Positions 40,403 through 49,477 of a stretch of 64,000 bases of DNA are shown piece by piece. This DNA is from Enterococcus dispar ATCC 51266 (GTDB lineage Bacteria; Bacillota; Bacilli; Lactobacillales; Enterococcaceae): NCBI RefSeq assembly GCF_000406945.1, contig NZ_KE136354.1, forward strand, positions 1,953,290 through 2,017,289, read 5' to 3'. Below the pieces are notes generated by a model. The model made no database searches. It saw nothing but the letters and a program-made list of their open reading frames with translations, and had not been told where the DNA came from. The position numbers and the translations under genes were made by a program. Every line of letters begins with the position of its first letter. Position 1 is the first letter of the stretch.

Positions 40403-43400
40403 TTAGTTCACTTTTTTATTGCGGTACCAATAATAACCGCCAATCCCTACGCCAATCAGAATAACTATCAGAGACAACTGTATAAATTTCACAATTCCAC
40501 TGCCTCCAGTTGAAGGCAGGTCTCCCATATCTAAGTCATTTTGAACTAAGAAATACATGGTGGCATTATCTCCATATTCAACTGTGAAAGTATTCTCTTT
40601 GTTTGAACCACTTTCATCCAAGTAACTAACGTGATATTCTGTGGTGGTTTCAACAAGAGTATATTTTTCCCCGTCATTTAAGATTTTTGTCCAGTCTGTA
40701 ATCGAATTTTCAGCCTTATCCGTAAAAACAATGTTAACCGGCTTATTTTTCACTAAAATGTTGGCACTACCTAAGGCAACCGCCTTTTCACTTTTGTCTT
40801 GAATTTCAAATTTAAACGTTTTTCCTTCCTTAGGCAACGGAACATTGCCAGTCACCTTTTTCTGAGCTTCAAATTTATAAGATTTGTCTTTTGTATTCAC
40901 TGCTTCAAATTGAATCGTAATACTTTTTTCTAAGATTGCTGGAATTGTAAAAGAATTCTTCTCTGGTCCCGAATCCATACCACTAATTGTATATGTCACC
41001 GAATAACCATCACTATCTGTTTCCACAATGTAGTATTTGCCTGGTTTTAGTAAGTTCGTCCACTGCTCTGCAGTAGTAATTGCTGTACTATTTGTATCTG
41101 TGAAGATAATATCGGCTGAATCTCCATTAGACGTTACAGCTTCTCCATTTGCGACTAATTTATCCCCAGTTGCAGGTTTCTCCCCTGCTTGATGACGAAG
41201 TTCAAAGTGGAAGGTTTTGGTTTCTTTTTCTTGGAGTGTTTCATCAACTAATTTCTTGGTACCTTTTAAATCAATTTTAGGCTTTTCTTCTTTTTTACTG
41301 TTTTTGACATAAAGTGTAATATTGTTGACTGCTCCTGCTATAAAATGAATTTCATCAGTTGTAATACCATTCACTTTGTAGCTTGCCTGGTATTCCTGAC
41401 TATCAGTTTCTGATATAACATAAGTCTTGTCAGGATCCACAATTCCAAACCAATCATTACCACTAATACTAATTGTGTATGCAGCATCTTTAAAAAATTC
41501 AATATCCGCTATCTTACTATCTTTTTTTACTTCAGCTTTTCCATAGGCTAAGATGTTAGGGGAGTTTTTTTCTTTAATTTCAAATTTAAAAGTTTTATTT
41601 TCCTTAACAATTTCAGAAACTTCTTTTTGCCCTTTTACAGTAAATTCATCCTCATAGTTTGTGACTAAGAAGTTAATATGGACTGCTTTTCCTTCAGTAA
41701 AATTGGCTGTAAACAAATTGTTTCCTTCACCGCCATAACCGGAATATTTCACATTGTACCCATTCGTCGTTGTCTCAATTAACTGATAATTTTCTCCGTC
41801 TTCAAGAACATTCATCCACTCATCGTTACCAATTCTATTGTTATCATTATCACGATCAGCTGTCGTTCGATAGAATTTTACAACCTTTTCTGTATTGACA
41901 CTATCAGTTTTAGTATACGTCACTTTACCATAAGCTTTTGTATCCGTTACATTGCCCGCTACAATTTTTTGGATTTCAAACAAGAAACTTGTATCTTTAT
42001 CTACTGTGTCTTTCAACAGTTTTTTAGCCCCAAACTCAAATTCCTCTTGGGCTTTGACATTGTATACCGGATGGTAAGTCGTAGTCGTAGTCGTTCCTGG
42101 AATGATTGTAAAGTAGATAGGATCAGTATAAGCTGGATACGGATTGTTATCCTTATCTAGAGGTGGTTTGGTTTCAATAAAGTAATACTGATATCCTTGA
42201 GAAAGACCTGAAACCGTGAGACGTCCTTTACTATCCGTTACATAAGGATTATTATCTGGATTAACCTTAACATGCGTTGGTACTAAATTATTACCTTCAG
42301 TTTTGTACTCGATTACATATAAATCAAACTCTGCTCCGCCAAGAAATTCTCCTTCGATGGGATCTTGTTTAATGATGGTAACGCTACCCTTAGGCTTATA
42401 ATCCCATTTATGGGTCTCAGTACCACCCTTCCACTCTGCAAAAATTAAATTTCCCTCAACAGTTATACTTGCGCACCCCTTTGCTCCTGGAGCAAGAACT
42501 GCTCCTTGGATAATCTTGCTGATATTAACTTGCTCTTTATACAGTGAATCGCTAGCGGCAGAATAAAAATTATACAAGATCGGACTTTTTGTAAAAGTTG
42601 AATGTTCACCAATTTGAATATCATTTCCAGCTGAGTCCTTTAATTTGATTTCTAAATTATAGTTGAAATTAGACACTTTTGTTGGCACTTCAACGTTAAA
42701 ATATATGTTACGCACTTTGCCAGAATGATCCGGTTCCAAACCAATAATAGTTAATTGACGTTCCACATCATGCGCGCTCGGATCGATTTTAATCACAACC
42801 GATTCCAAATCTTTGTAGGGTTCCTCACGTAAATCAATCGTTTTTGAATTAATTTGGTTCTGGCTATCTTTAAAAAAGTCACGATTGATTATAATATCCG
42901 GGCTCCAGGTCGCAATATCTTTATTTAGGTTTTCCAGATAATTAAATTCTTTTGTAAAATCGATATAAGGAGTTGTACTTTCATGCTCAAAGATTACGTT
43001 TCCTTGAAAATCAACTTTTCTATCATTTAGATAGATTTCATTTCCTTTTTTTTCATAGCGAATACCTGAACCTATGACAAATTTAGCTGGAGCATAATCC
43101 GGGGATTTATTGATCCCATTAAAACCATTTCCTAAGGTTCCTGCATAAAAAAGTTCATTTGCTGAACCAGCACCAGTGTTTGTACTTATATTGGCTATTG
43201 GAGAAGCGAAGTTGCCGTTCAAATGTTGGTTTAACTCAATTTTTTTCGCAAATATGTGAAATAGACCTGCTGCACGCAGTGTTGTTAAACGCGCGGATGG
43301 CTCATCATCATACACTGTCTGAGCATAAGGTAAGCCATCTGGGGAAGTCGTAGCTTGTGTGCTTACATTTTGGCCCAGTGTGCGAGCAATTGAATTTGCA

Positions 43401-44437
43401 TTATCCGCTTTTTCTTCCTCTTTTTCTACAGCTGTTGAATCTACTGCGACTACATTATTATCGTTAAATAACGCAACGAAATTATCATCTTCATCTACTA
43501 AGCCAATGATTAGATTTATTGCTTTGCCATCGGTTGAAAAAGAAGTTGTAAACGAATTTTTTAGACTAGCAGTTTTCGTCTTATCATCCACATATCGTTC
43601 TTGTCGATACTTACGCTCGCGATTATTATTGTCTTTGATATTCATTTCCTGAAATTTTGGCTCTGCGCCGTTTTCATTGGCATTTTTGGGATTTTGATTA
43701 TCATACACACTGTAACGAATACGATAATTCAGCCCTTCGACTAGATTTTTATCAAATTTCAATTGCCAGTCTGCTTTATTACCATTATCTTTCAAAGTTG
43801 AAGTATAACTCACCTTAAAACCTTTAATTTGTACTAAAGTTTCGGTATCATTAGGATTTTTTAAATTCGTGAGATCCAACTCTTGTTTAGCCGGAACAAA
43901 AATCAGTTCTTTGGCTTCTTGTTCCTTATCATTAAGGAGAGGGGTTTCTATCACTTCTCCTACATTTTTCTCTACATTTTCAGTTGTACCTTCTGGATTA
44001 TCTTCGGACTCTTTTACTGGGATTTCCGAAACAAAGCGGGTATATAATTGGTATTTTGTCCCTGCGGTAACGGGAATTTTCAAGCTGCCAGTTTCACTGA
44101 CTTGCTGCTCACTGTACCAACCGTCTTCTGTCTTAACAAAACCATCTGCAACATCAATTTCAATATTTTTCTTACTATCTTCTTTAACCAGAAAATGCAG
44201 ACGTAAATTTTCATTTTCTTGCGCTTTGCGTTTTTGATAGTCTAATTGTATATAAGGCCCTTCTTGGCTTTCTTGTAATGTCTGCGTAAGTACTAAATTA
44301 TCATTTTTGATAATTTCTTCGGTTTCATCATTGCTTGCAGATGTTTTCCAGATAGAAGATGCCGACAATAGACCTCCAAGAAACGGCGAGAGCATTAACA
44401 CTATGACTAATAGTGCTATAATTTTCTTTTTCATCAT
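40403..44437 (-). CDS. LPXTG adhesin with four tandem C-terminal repeats (pilus-tip-like)
   Basis: A 1344-aa wall-anchored protein. A signal peptide (about 1-27) is followed by an acidic N-terminal region. A central domain beginning near 390 (LFHIFAKKIELNQHLNGNF, then ANISTNTGAG) is reminiscent of adhesion domains of the choice-of-anchor A type. One SpaA-like domain is near 700-795 (E-box YYFIETKPP). Four related repeats of 120-130 residues follow over about 796-1300, each with a K-F-x-FE(I/L) strand and a Y-x-(I/L)-(I/V/S)-ET box. LPSTG is at 1307-1311, then a membrane segment and RNKKVN. No MIDAS metal site was found, so it is not a VWA-type tip protein. It follows the 462-aa pilin by 81 nt without a clear terminator and ends at its own terminator. 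Confidence 0.88.
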   Translation of the reverse strand: MMKKKIIALLVIVLMLSPFLGGLLSASSIWKTSASNDETEEIIKNDNLVLTQTLQESQEGPYIQLDYQKRKAQENENLRLHFLVKEDSKKNIEIDVADGFVKTEDGWYSEQQVSETGSLKIPVTAGTKYQLYTRFVSEIPVKESEDNPEGTTENVEKNVGEVIETPLLNDKEQEAKELIFVPAKQELDLTNLKNPNDTETLVQIKGFKVSYTSTLKDNGNKADWQLKFDKNLVEGLNYRIRYSVYDNQNPKNANENGAEPKFQEMNIKDNNNRERKYRQERYVDDKTKTASLKNSFTTSFSTDGKAINLIIGLVDEDDNFVALFNDNNVVAVDSTAVEKEEEKADNANSIARTLGQNVSTQATTSPDGLPYAQTVYDDEPSARLTTLRAAGLFHIFAKKIELNQHLNGNFASPIANISTNTGAGSANELFYAGTLGNGFNGINKSPDYAPAKFVIGSGIRYEKKGNEIYLNDRKVDFQGNVIFEHESTTPYIDFTKEFNYLENLNKDIATWSPDIIINRDFFKDSQNQINSKTIDLREEPYKDLESVVIKIDPSAHDVERQLTIIGLEPDHSGKVRNIYFNVEVPTKVSNFNYNLEIKLKDSAGNDIQIGEHSTFTKSPILYNFYSAASDSLYKEQVNISKIIQGAVLAPGAKGCASITVEGNLIFAEWKGGTETHKWDYKPKGSVTIIKQDPIEGEFLGGAEFDLYVIEYKTEGNNLVPTHVKVNPDNNPYVTDSKGRLTVSGLSQGYQYYFIETKPPLDKDNNPYPAYTDPIYFTIIPGTTTTTTYHPVYNVKAQEEFEFGAKKLLKDTVDKDTSFLFEIQKIVAGNVTDTKAYGKVTYTKTDSVNTEKVVKFYRTTADRDNDNNRIGNDEWMNVLEDGENYQLIETTTNGYNVKYSGYGGEGNNLFTANFTEGKAVHINFLVTNYEDEFTVKGQKEVSEIVKENKTFKFEIKEKNSPNILAYGKAEVKKDSKIADIEFFKDAAYTISISGNDWFGIVDPDKTYVISETDSQEYQASYKVNGITTDEIHFIAGAVNNITLYVKNSKKEEKPKIDLKGTKKLVDETLQEKETKTFHFELRHQAGEKPATGDKLVANGEAVTSNGDSADIIFTDTNSTAITTAEQWTNLLKPGKYYIVETDSDGYSVTYTISGMDSGPEKNSFTIPAILEKSITIQFEAVNTKDKSYKFEAQKKVTGNVPLPKEGKTFKFEIQDKSEKAVALGSANILVKNKPVNIVFTDKAENSITDWTKILNDGEKYTLVETTTEYHVSYLDESGSNKENTFTVEYGDNATMYFLVQNDLDMGDLPSTGGSGIVKFIQLSLIVILIGVGIGGYYWYRNKKVN

Positions 44438-44518
44438 TCACAACCCCTTACATCTAAGTTTGCGCCGACTATCATCTGATAGACGAAGTACACGGAAAAG
44501 TTTAAATAATATATTTAA

Positions 44519-45907
44519 TTACTTATCCTCATCATCGTGTTTTTTTCGCCATAAGAAAACTGCAATTCCTGCAACAACTACACCCACAACTGAAAAGGCC
44601 GCTTTGCCTTCATTTGTTCGCGGTAACATCCGTCGTCCAGTCGTCGCGACTGTATCAATTAATTGTCCCAGTGTTTGCGGCAAACGCAAACGTGTAGAAG
44701 TTTCTTGTCCCGAACTGTCTTGTGGTGGTATCTCCGATTCACTTTGTGTATTGTAAATACGAGGCGTTTGGCTTTTTTGAGCTGATTCAGGTACAATACC
44801 GGTTACAAGCTCAGCCATTTCTTGACCATTAATTGTCACGGGATCATCCCAAGAAGTTGGGACAATCACTTCGACTTTTCTGGCTTCAGAGGTAATTTCA
44901 TAGCCGTCTGCTGCTTTTACTTCTTCAAAATAAAATGTCCCTGAAGGTAAAAATCGTTCCCCTGTATTCACTAATCCTGTATTATCAGAGACAAATTTGT
45001 TTACCCGCGTGTCCTTTGCTGGATCGGCAGACTCAACCCATTTGTTTTTCAAATCCGTGGTCGGACTCATATCTAAATAGAGTTTTTTTCCATCTTCTTC
45101 CCGGTATAAAACAAATTCAGCACCCGCTAGTGCACCCAGATCTTCTCCTGATTGACTTTGACCAAATTTATAAAAGTACGGATCACGAACATAACCCACA
45201 TTTTTAGGATAGAGGTGAATTTCTGTTAGTTCTTCATTATTCACCATTATGGGCAATGTGACCAAAATCGGACGCGAAAACTTTTCTAAATCAACGTTTA
45301 ATTCTTTGGTATCACTTACTCCCGTCTCAACAATCAAGTAAGCTTTAAACTGTTCCCCATCTTTTCTTGCTAAATCATCAAACCGAGCTATTCCCGCCTG
45401 AGTAGAAGTGGGATTTTTTTTGGAAATTAAATCTTTTTTGGTTACAATAGTGGTGTTCCCTTCAATAGAAATTTGTGGTAAATCTGCTTTTTGTGCGAGT
45501 TCTATAGCACCACTTCGTTTCATTCGTGAAAAAACCTGAACAATATCTTTGGTTTCTTTAATGGAACTATCTTGATAATATTTTTTAAAAGTATCAACAT
45601 TTGTTAATTTCGTAGCATCCCAAATCATGTATTGCGCACCATTTAAAGGAATTGAATTTTTTAAAAGTTCATTTTCCTGGCTATCATCTTCAATATTTTC
45701 TTTATCAATTGGCAAACCATCATTTCCATAAAAATACGCATCTAATTTATCGCTGTGGTGCCAATGAACATCACGAAAAATACGTTTATGTAACACAATG
45801 TCTACTGTATCCATCTCAGCTGCCTGAGCTTTTTTATCGAATGTACTTAGAAACAAGATTGGACAGACTAATAGTAGCGATAAAAATACCTTAACCATCT
45901 TTTTCAT
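44519..45907 (-). CDS. SpaA-type pilin, EbpB-like, with LPRTN sorting motif
   Basis: A 462-aa pilus subunit. The start at 45907 is chosen because AAAGGAGG lies seven bases upstream; nine extra codons upstream are not needed. A signal peptide (1-30) is followed by DIVLHKRIFRD, an N-terminal pilin domain, and IHLYPKNV, which fits the pilin motif with its cross-linking lysine. A SpaA-like domain (GAEFVLYREEDG) with E-box YFEEVKAADGY follows. The sorting signal is LPRTN (428-432), where LPXTG would have glycine at position 5, then a membrane segment and RKKHDDEDK. Size and layout resemble the E. faecalis base pilin EbpB (476 aa), though the LYPK motif would allow backbone function. It diverges from the Mga-type regulator. 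Confidence 0.88.
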   Translation of the reverse strand: MKKMVKVFLSLLLVCPILFLSTFDKKAQAAEMDTVDIVLHKRIFRDVHWHHSDKLDAYFYGNDGLPIDKENIEDDSQENELLKNSIPLNGAQYMIWDATKLTNVDTFKKYYQDSSIKETKDIVQVFSRMKRSGAIELAQKADLPQISIEGNTTIVTKKDLISKKNPTSTQAGIARFDDLARKDGEQFKAYLIVETGVSDTKELNVDLEKFSRPILVTLPIMVNNEELTEIHLYPKNVGYVRDPYFYKFGQSQSGEDLGALAGAEFVLYREEDGKKLYLDMSPTTDLKNKWVESADPAKDTRVNKFVSDNTGLVNTGERFLPSGTFYFEEVKAADGYEITSEARKVEVIVPTSWDDPVTINGQEMAELVTGIVPESAQKSQTPRIYNTQSESEIPPQDSSGQETSTRLRLPQTLGQLIDTVATTGRRMLPRTNEGKAAFSVVGVVVAGIAVFLWRKKHDDEDK

Positions 45908-46418
45908 GAGGTCTTCCTCCTTTCGCATCATCAAATTTTAATAATTAAATTTAGAGATACCTATACACATTCTATTTTACATGCTAAACGCTTGTTCATC
46001 ATCTTCTCAAAAAATTAACCTTCGCCAAATAAAAACAATATTTATTTTAATTACACGTTATATAAATCTGTTTTACGCCTTATACACCCTTTGGTTTAGA
46101 ATTCAGCGACTTATTTAATCCCAAAAATCAATATATTTTTTTAAAATCATGATTTTTTTCTGTTAAAGTTGACTGATTTATGTAGGTAAAAAATCGATAT
46201 AACTTGCTTACGTTAATCCGTTAATCTAGAAAAATGATTTGATAATCTTCATCGCTAATCTTTCGAGTATAATTTTATTTTCCTAGGAATATTTCTATTT
46301 TAGAACGCCTTTAAATAACAATCGTAATAAATTATGTTACAACATTAAATTATACTGTTTTATTTTTAATAATTTCATGATAAAATAAATAGAGAAAAAC
46401 TTACAGAGGAGGTGACCC
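45908..46418. other. Divergent regulatory region between pilin and regulator genes
   Basis: This 511-bp AT-rich stretch must hold the promoters of both genes. Towards the pilin the best boxes (TTTAGC, 17 nt, TATAGG on the minus strand) are weak, as expected for an activator-dependent promoter. Towards the regulator there is a TATAAT near 46268 with a poor -35, and TAAAAT near 46381. A perfect 14-bp palindrome AAAATCATGATTTT (46143-46156) lies in the middle. I see no small gene. Confidence 0.45.
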
Positions 46419-47993
46419 ATGTTATTAAGTCCATTGATATTAGAAGACGCCGCCAGACAAAAAATCAGTGTCATGGAATTTTTTTCAGATAAAGAGGCAG
46501 GTACCTATTCGATTAATTATCTTTGTTCTGAATTGAAATTATCCTATACAACGTTAAGTACACTGACACAAGAAATCCACGATAATTTATTAGAGCTTAC
46601 TGGAAAATCATTTTTAACCGCAAATGGTAAAATTTCATGGCAGCCAGGAGACTATCGTCACAATGAATATATCCAATATCTTGTCCGCACCTCTATTCCT
46701 TATAATTTTATTTTGTATTCCTTAATCAAACCCGAGGTGACGTTTGAAAATTTTTGTGAAGATTTCTATTTGAGCCAATCCACTATTTTACGTAAATTAC
46801 GTCCTTTAAAAAAATATTTAAATTCTTTTAGAATACGTTTATTAGCTTCCAAAATGAAGATTGATGGTAACGAGGCCATGCTCAGAATGTTTTATACAAC
46901 CTATCTTTGGGCGGGAAATTTAGGACAAGATATTCTTTTGAGTAAATTTGATTTTTGCGATGAACGAAATATTATGCGAATACTTCATTTTGATAAAGCT
47001 AATTTCATGCATCCTCGTGAAATTTTTTTACGTTTGGCAGTCAACCGGCTTCGAGCCGAGCAAGGTTATGAGTTAGAATTTCCCAAATTTCAAACGCTCC
47101 CTTTCAGTGAATTTTTACCTGCACTGACAACGTATTGTGAAAAATTTATTGCTGATTCACAACAAGCTTACTTGCAAGCACGATTCATTTCTTACATGTT
47201 GTATTTCACGCCTTTTTACATTAATATTGATGATTTTCGTATCCAGGAATTAAATGATTACTACGAAGAGTTAAAGGACAGCAACAACAGCCTCATTGAT
47301 TTAATCGAAGAGTATGAGCAATTTTTCTTTACCGAATTAGTTCCGGAAACACAAGCGGATTATGAAGAATCTTTTCTATTACATATCAACCTATTTGTGA
47401 CATTCATGAACTATATTATTCACCAAGGTGACTCGCCTTTAATTATGGATATTACTCGTCATGAACATGCCCAAGAACATGATACCTATCAAGAACTATT
47501 AAAACGTAATGGCGACTTCTTTCGTCGAATTTGTCGCAGAAAAAATTTTGCTTGGCTTGCAGCATGTTGTGAGGATTTAGTAGAAGATGTGACTTATAAT
47601 ATCTTGCCCACATTTAAAAATTGTTATAATCATCAAACCCTAAACGTAGGAATTTTAACAATTCCAGATTATTTCATTATGCAAACCATTAAAGAAGTGT
47701 TAAAACAATTTGGCTTTGTGCGCATCCATTTTACTAATTTTGATGATCCCAATATTGATTTTTTCATTAGTACCTTTGATACTCTTTTACCAGACAATTT
47801 AGAAAAGCCAATTTTTATTGTTGAATTAATTGAAAATAGCGGTTACGAAAAAGAGCTTTTCGCTGAACTGTGGCAAGCTTATCGTCAAAAAATTTTACGC
47901 ACATCGCGCACACAAGAAAAAACTTACCAACAATTCCCCCCACTTTCCCAGAATAATAAAATGTCTTCTGAAGATTTTGATTCGACCAATTAA
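46419..47993 (+). CDS. Mga/EbpR-family transcription regulator
   Basis: A 524-aa regulator of the Mga/AtxA group. The first 170 residues contain the two helix-turn-helix regions of the family (YSINYLCSELKLSYTTLSTLTQEI; TFENFCEDFYLSQSTILRKLRPLKKYL). A central PRD-like helical part and a C-terminal EIIB-like domain (NVGILTIPDYFIMQTIKEVLKQFGF) follow. In E. faecalis, EbpR of this family lies next to ebpABC and activates pilus expression. Here the gene lies between two pilin modules, divergent from the 462-aa pilin and convergent with the 403-aa one. AGAGGAGGTGACCC gives a very strong ribosome binding site. It ends at a bidirectional terminator. Direct targets are inferred. Confidence 0.9.
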   Translation: MLLSPLILEDAARQKISVMEFFSDKEAGTYSINYLCSELKLSYTTLSTLTQEIHDNLLELTGKSFLTANGKISWQPGDYRHNEYIQYLVRTSIPYNFILYSLIKPEVTFENFCEDFYLSQSTILRKLRPLKKYLNSFRIRLLASKMKIDGNEAMLRMFYTTYLWAGNLGQDILLSKFDFCDERNIMRILHFDKANFMHPREIFLRLAVNRLRAEQGYELEFPKFQTLPFSEFLPALTTYCEKFIADSQQAYLQARFISYMLYFTPFYINIDDFRIQELNDYYEELKDSNNSLIDLIEEYEQFFFTELVPETQADYEESFLLHINLFVTFMNYIIHQGDSPLIMDITRHEHAQEHDTYQELLKRNGDFFRRICRRKNFAWLAACCEDLVEDVTYNILPTFKNCYNHQTLNVGILTIPDYFIMQTIKEVLKQFGFVRIHFTNFDDPNIDFFISTFDTLLPDNLEKPIFIVELIENSGYEKELFAELWQAYRQKILRTSRTQEKTYQQFPPLSQNNKMSSEDFDSTN

Positions 47994-47998
47994 GAAAA

Positions 47999-48037
47999 GA
48001 CGCAGCACACTAACCTTTCAGTGTGCTGCGTCTTTTT
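47999..48037. terminator. Bidirectional terminator between regulator and 403-aa pilin gene
   Basis: GACGCAGCACAC, a ten-base loop, GTGTGCTGCGTC, then five T on the plus strand and a T-rich tract on the minus strand. The 12-pair stem is perfect and serves both convergent genes. Confidence 0.93.
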
Positions 48038-48076
48038 AACTGTATTCAAAAAATTGGAAGTCGTACTAAAGTTGAG

Positions 48077-49288
48077 TCATTCTTTTTTTGTAGGCCGCTT
48101 CGGTAATTTTTTCACCCCAAAGACAACAAGAGCTAGTAAAACAAGAGCAATTATACTAATTTCAAAGTTTAATTCTCCAGCTTTAATTTTTTGGGGTAAT
48201 CGTTTGGTAGCTAATACCAAATTATTAAAACTAAAACCCTGAACCCGATTACGCGCCCGTTGGATATGAAAAATTTTAGGACTGGCCCGTTGTAAGACAA
48301 TTTCTGGAACTTTTCCATCTCGCATCTCACATATACCTTCACCATTGACTGTTGCGGGGAAAAAATTTCCTTTTAAATCTGTCCAAGAAGTTGGAATAAA
48401 AACTTCTACATCACTAATATTTTCATTTTTTTCAAATCCTGGCACTACTTTTACTTCTTCAAAATAATAAGTACCTGGCGGTAAATCGCGTTTATTTGTT
48501 GTTACCAAGCCTTCTTCATTGGAAATAAAACGATCCAAACGCTCATCTGTTTGCGGATTACTTGAAAATGTCCAAGAGTACCACGTATCAGGCAGCTCGT
48601 TTTTTTCTAGATAAAGTCGCTCGGCTTCATCGTTTAACTTATACAAAACGTATTCCACTCCAGCAAGTGGCATTTCACCACTGCCACGCATTTTACCATA
48701 ATTGAAAAAATAAGGATGGCGGGAGTAATTCAATGTTTCAAGATATATTTCCTCTTCTTCATTTTTATGCTTTTGCGGATCAAAAATCTTGGGAGCGGCA
48801 CTTTGCTCGTGCACACCATTTATTTCTGAACCCGGCTCTGATTTTACTTCCAAAATCAGATATAACGGCTCTTTGACCCCATGACGCGGGAGTTTAACCG
48901 TAGCAACCCCATCTTGTTTTGTACTTCTATCATAAGCCGTTTGCGCTTTGGCAACGATTTTATATTTTTTAGCTGCTTCAAAAACGTCACGTCGTGTAGC
49001 ATCTGTCCAATCGCCTAATTTGATTTCTTTGGGCTCCCCACCGTCTAAAGGCTGATGCAAGTCGTACACTATAAAATTAGCCCCATTTTGTGGTAACGTT
49101 TGGCTAAGAAACATTTTCTTTTCTTCCTCTATGTCTAAATCATAGCTCATTTTAATTTCAATATCTGGGAAAATGCGTTTGTGGAGATGCAGTGTAATTT
49201 CTTCTGCTGCAAAGGTCGTCTTTACGGAAAAAAAGCAACCAAAAAATAATGCCATTCCATAAAAGAGTAGGGCTCTTTGACGTTTCAT
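48077..49288 (-). CDS. EbpB-like pilin paralogue with abnormal sorting motif LPQKI
   Basis: A 403-aa secreted protein clearly related to the 462-aa pilin of this locus. It shares LHKRIFPD at the mature start, a middle HPYFFNYGK, GVEYVLYKLNDEAERLYLEKN, the E-box YFEEVKVVPGF, and EVFIPTSW. A signal peptide covers about 1-27. The tail has sorting-signal architecture (motif, hydrophobic 377-392, basic KKLPKRPTKKE), but the motif at 364-368 is LPQKI, without the threonine a sortase cleaves after. The LYPK pilin motif of the paralogue is also missing (IYLETLNY instead). It may be a base subunit, a membrane-retained protein or a decaying duplicate. GGTGGTG precedes the ATG. It has its own extended -10 promoter. 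Confidence 0.85.
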   Translation of the reverse strand: MKRQRALLFYGMALFFGCFFSVKTTFAAEEITLHLHKRIFPDIEIKMSYDLDIEEEKKMFLSQTLPQNGANFIVYDLHQPLDGGEPKEIKLGDWTDATRRDVFEAAKKYKIVAKAQTAYDRSTKQDGVATVKLPRHGVKEPLYLILEVKSEPGSEINGVHEQSAAPKIFDPQKHKNEEEEIYLETLNYSRHPYFFNYGKMRGSGEMPLAGVEYVLYKLNDEAERLYLEKNELPDTWYSWTFSSNPQTDERLDRFISNEEGLVTTNKRDLPPGTYYFEEVKVVPGFEKNENISDVEVFIPTSWTDLKGNFFPATVNGEGICEMRDGKVPEIVLQRASPKIFHIQRARNRVQGFSFNNLVLATKRLPQKIKAGELNFEISIIALVLLALVVFGVKKLPKRPTKKE

Positions 49289-49325
49289 TTTTTCACCACC
49301 TAAAAATTAAAATATCCTCATTTAA

Positions 49326-49334
49326 AGTATAGCA
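49326..49334 (-). promoter_or_regulatory. Probable promoter of the 403-aa pilin gene, extended -10
   Basis: The minus strand has TGCTATACT (TG-N-TATACT) 38 nt before the ATG, with a weak TTAGAC 17 nt upstream. It lies downstream of the terminator of the 1526-aa gene. Confidence 0.6.
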
Positions 49335-49386
49335 TATTTCTAGAAAACGTCTAATTCCTTACAAATAATTTTACTTACTAGCGGTG

Positions 49387-49427
49387 AAAAAAAGGGGTGA
49401 AACAACCACATTTTAGTTGATTCACCC
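49387..49427 (-). terminator. Rho-independent terminator of the 1526-aa adhesin gene
   Basis: The minus strand pairs GGGTGAATCAAC with GTTGTTTCACCC (one T-T mismatch) around a nine-base loop, then C and seven T. Confidence 0.9.
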
Positions 49428-49477
49428 AAGTGATATTCTATTTCAAACTCATTCTCTTTTTTGTTTATTGATACTAT

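Noticed and set aside
40403-44437. VWA/MIDAS tip domain as in E. faecalis EbpA
   Set aside because: No DxSxS motif with the downstream Thr and Asp in suitable spacing was found in any of the three large adhesins.
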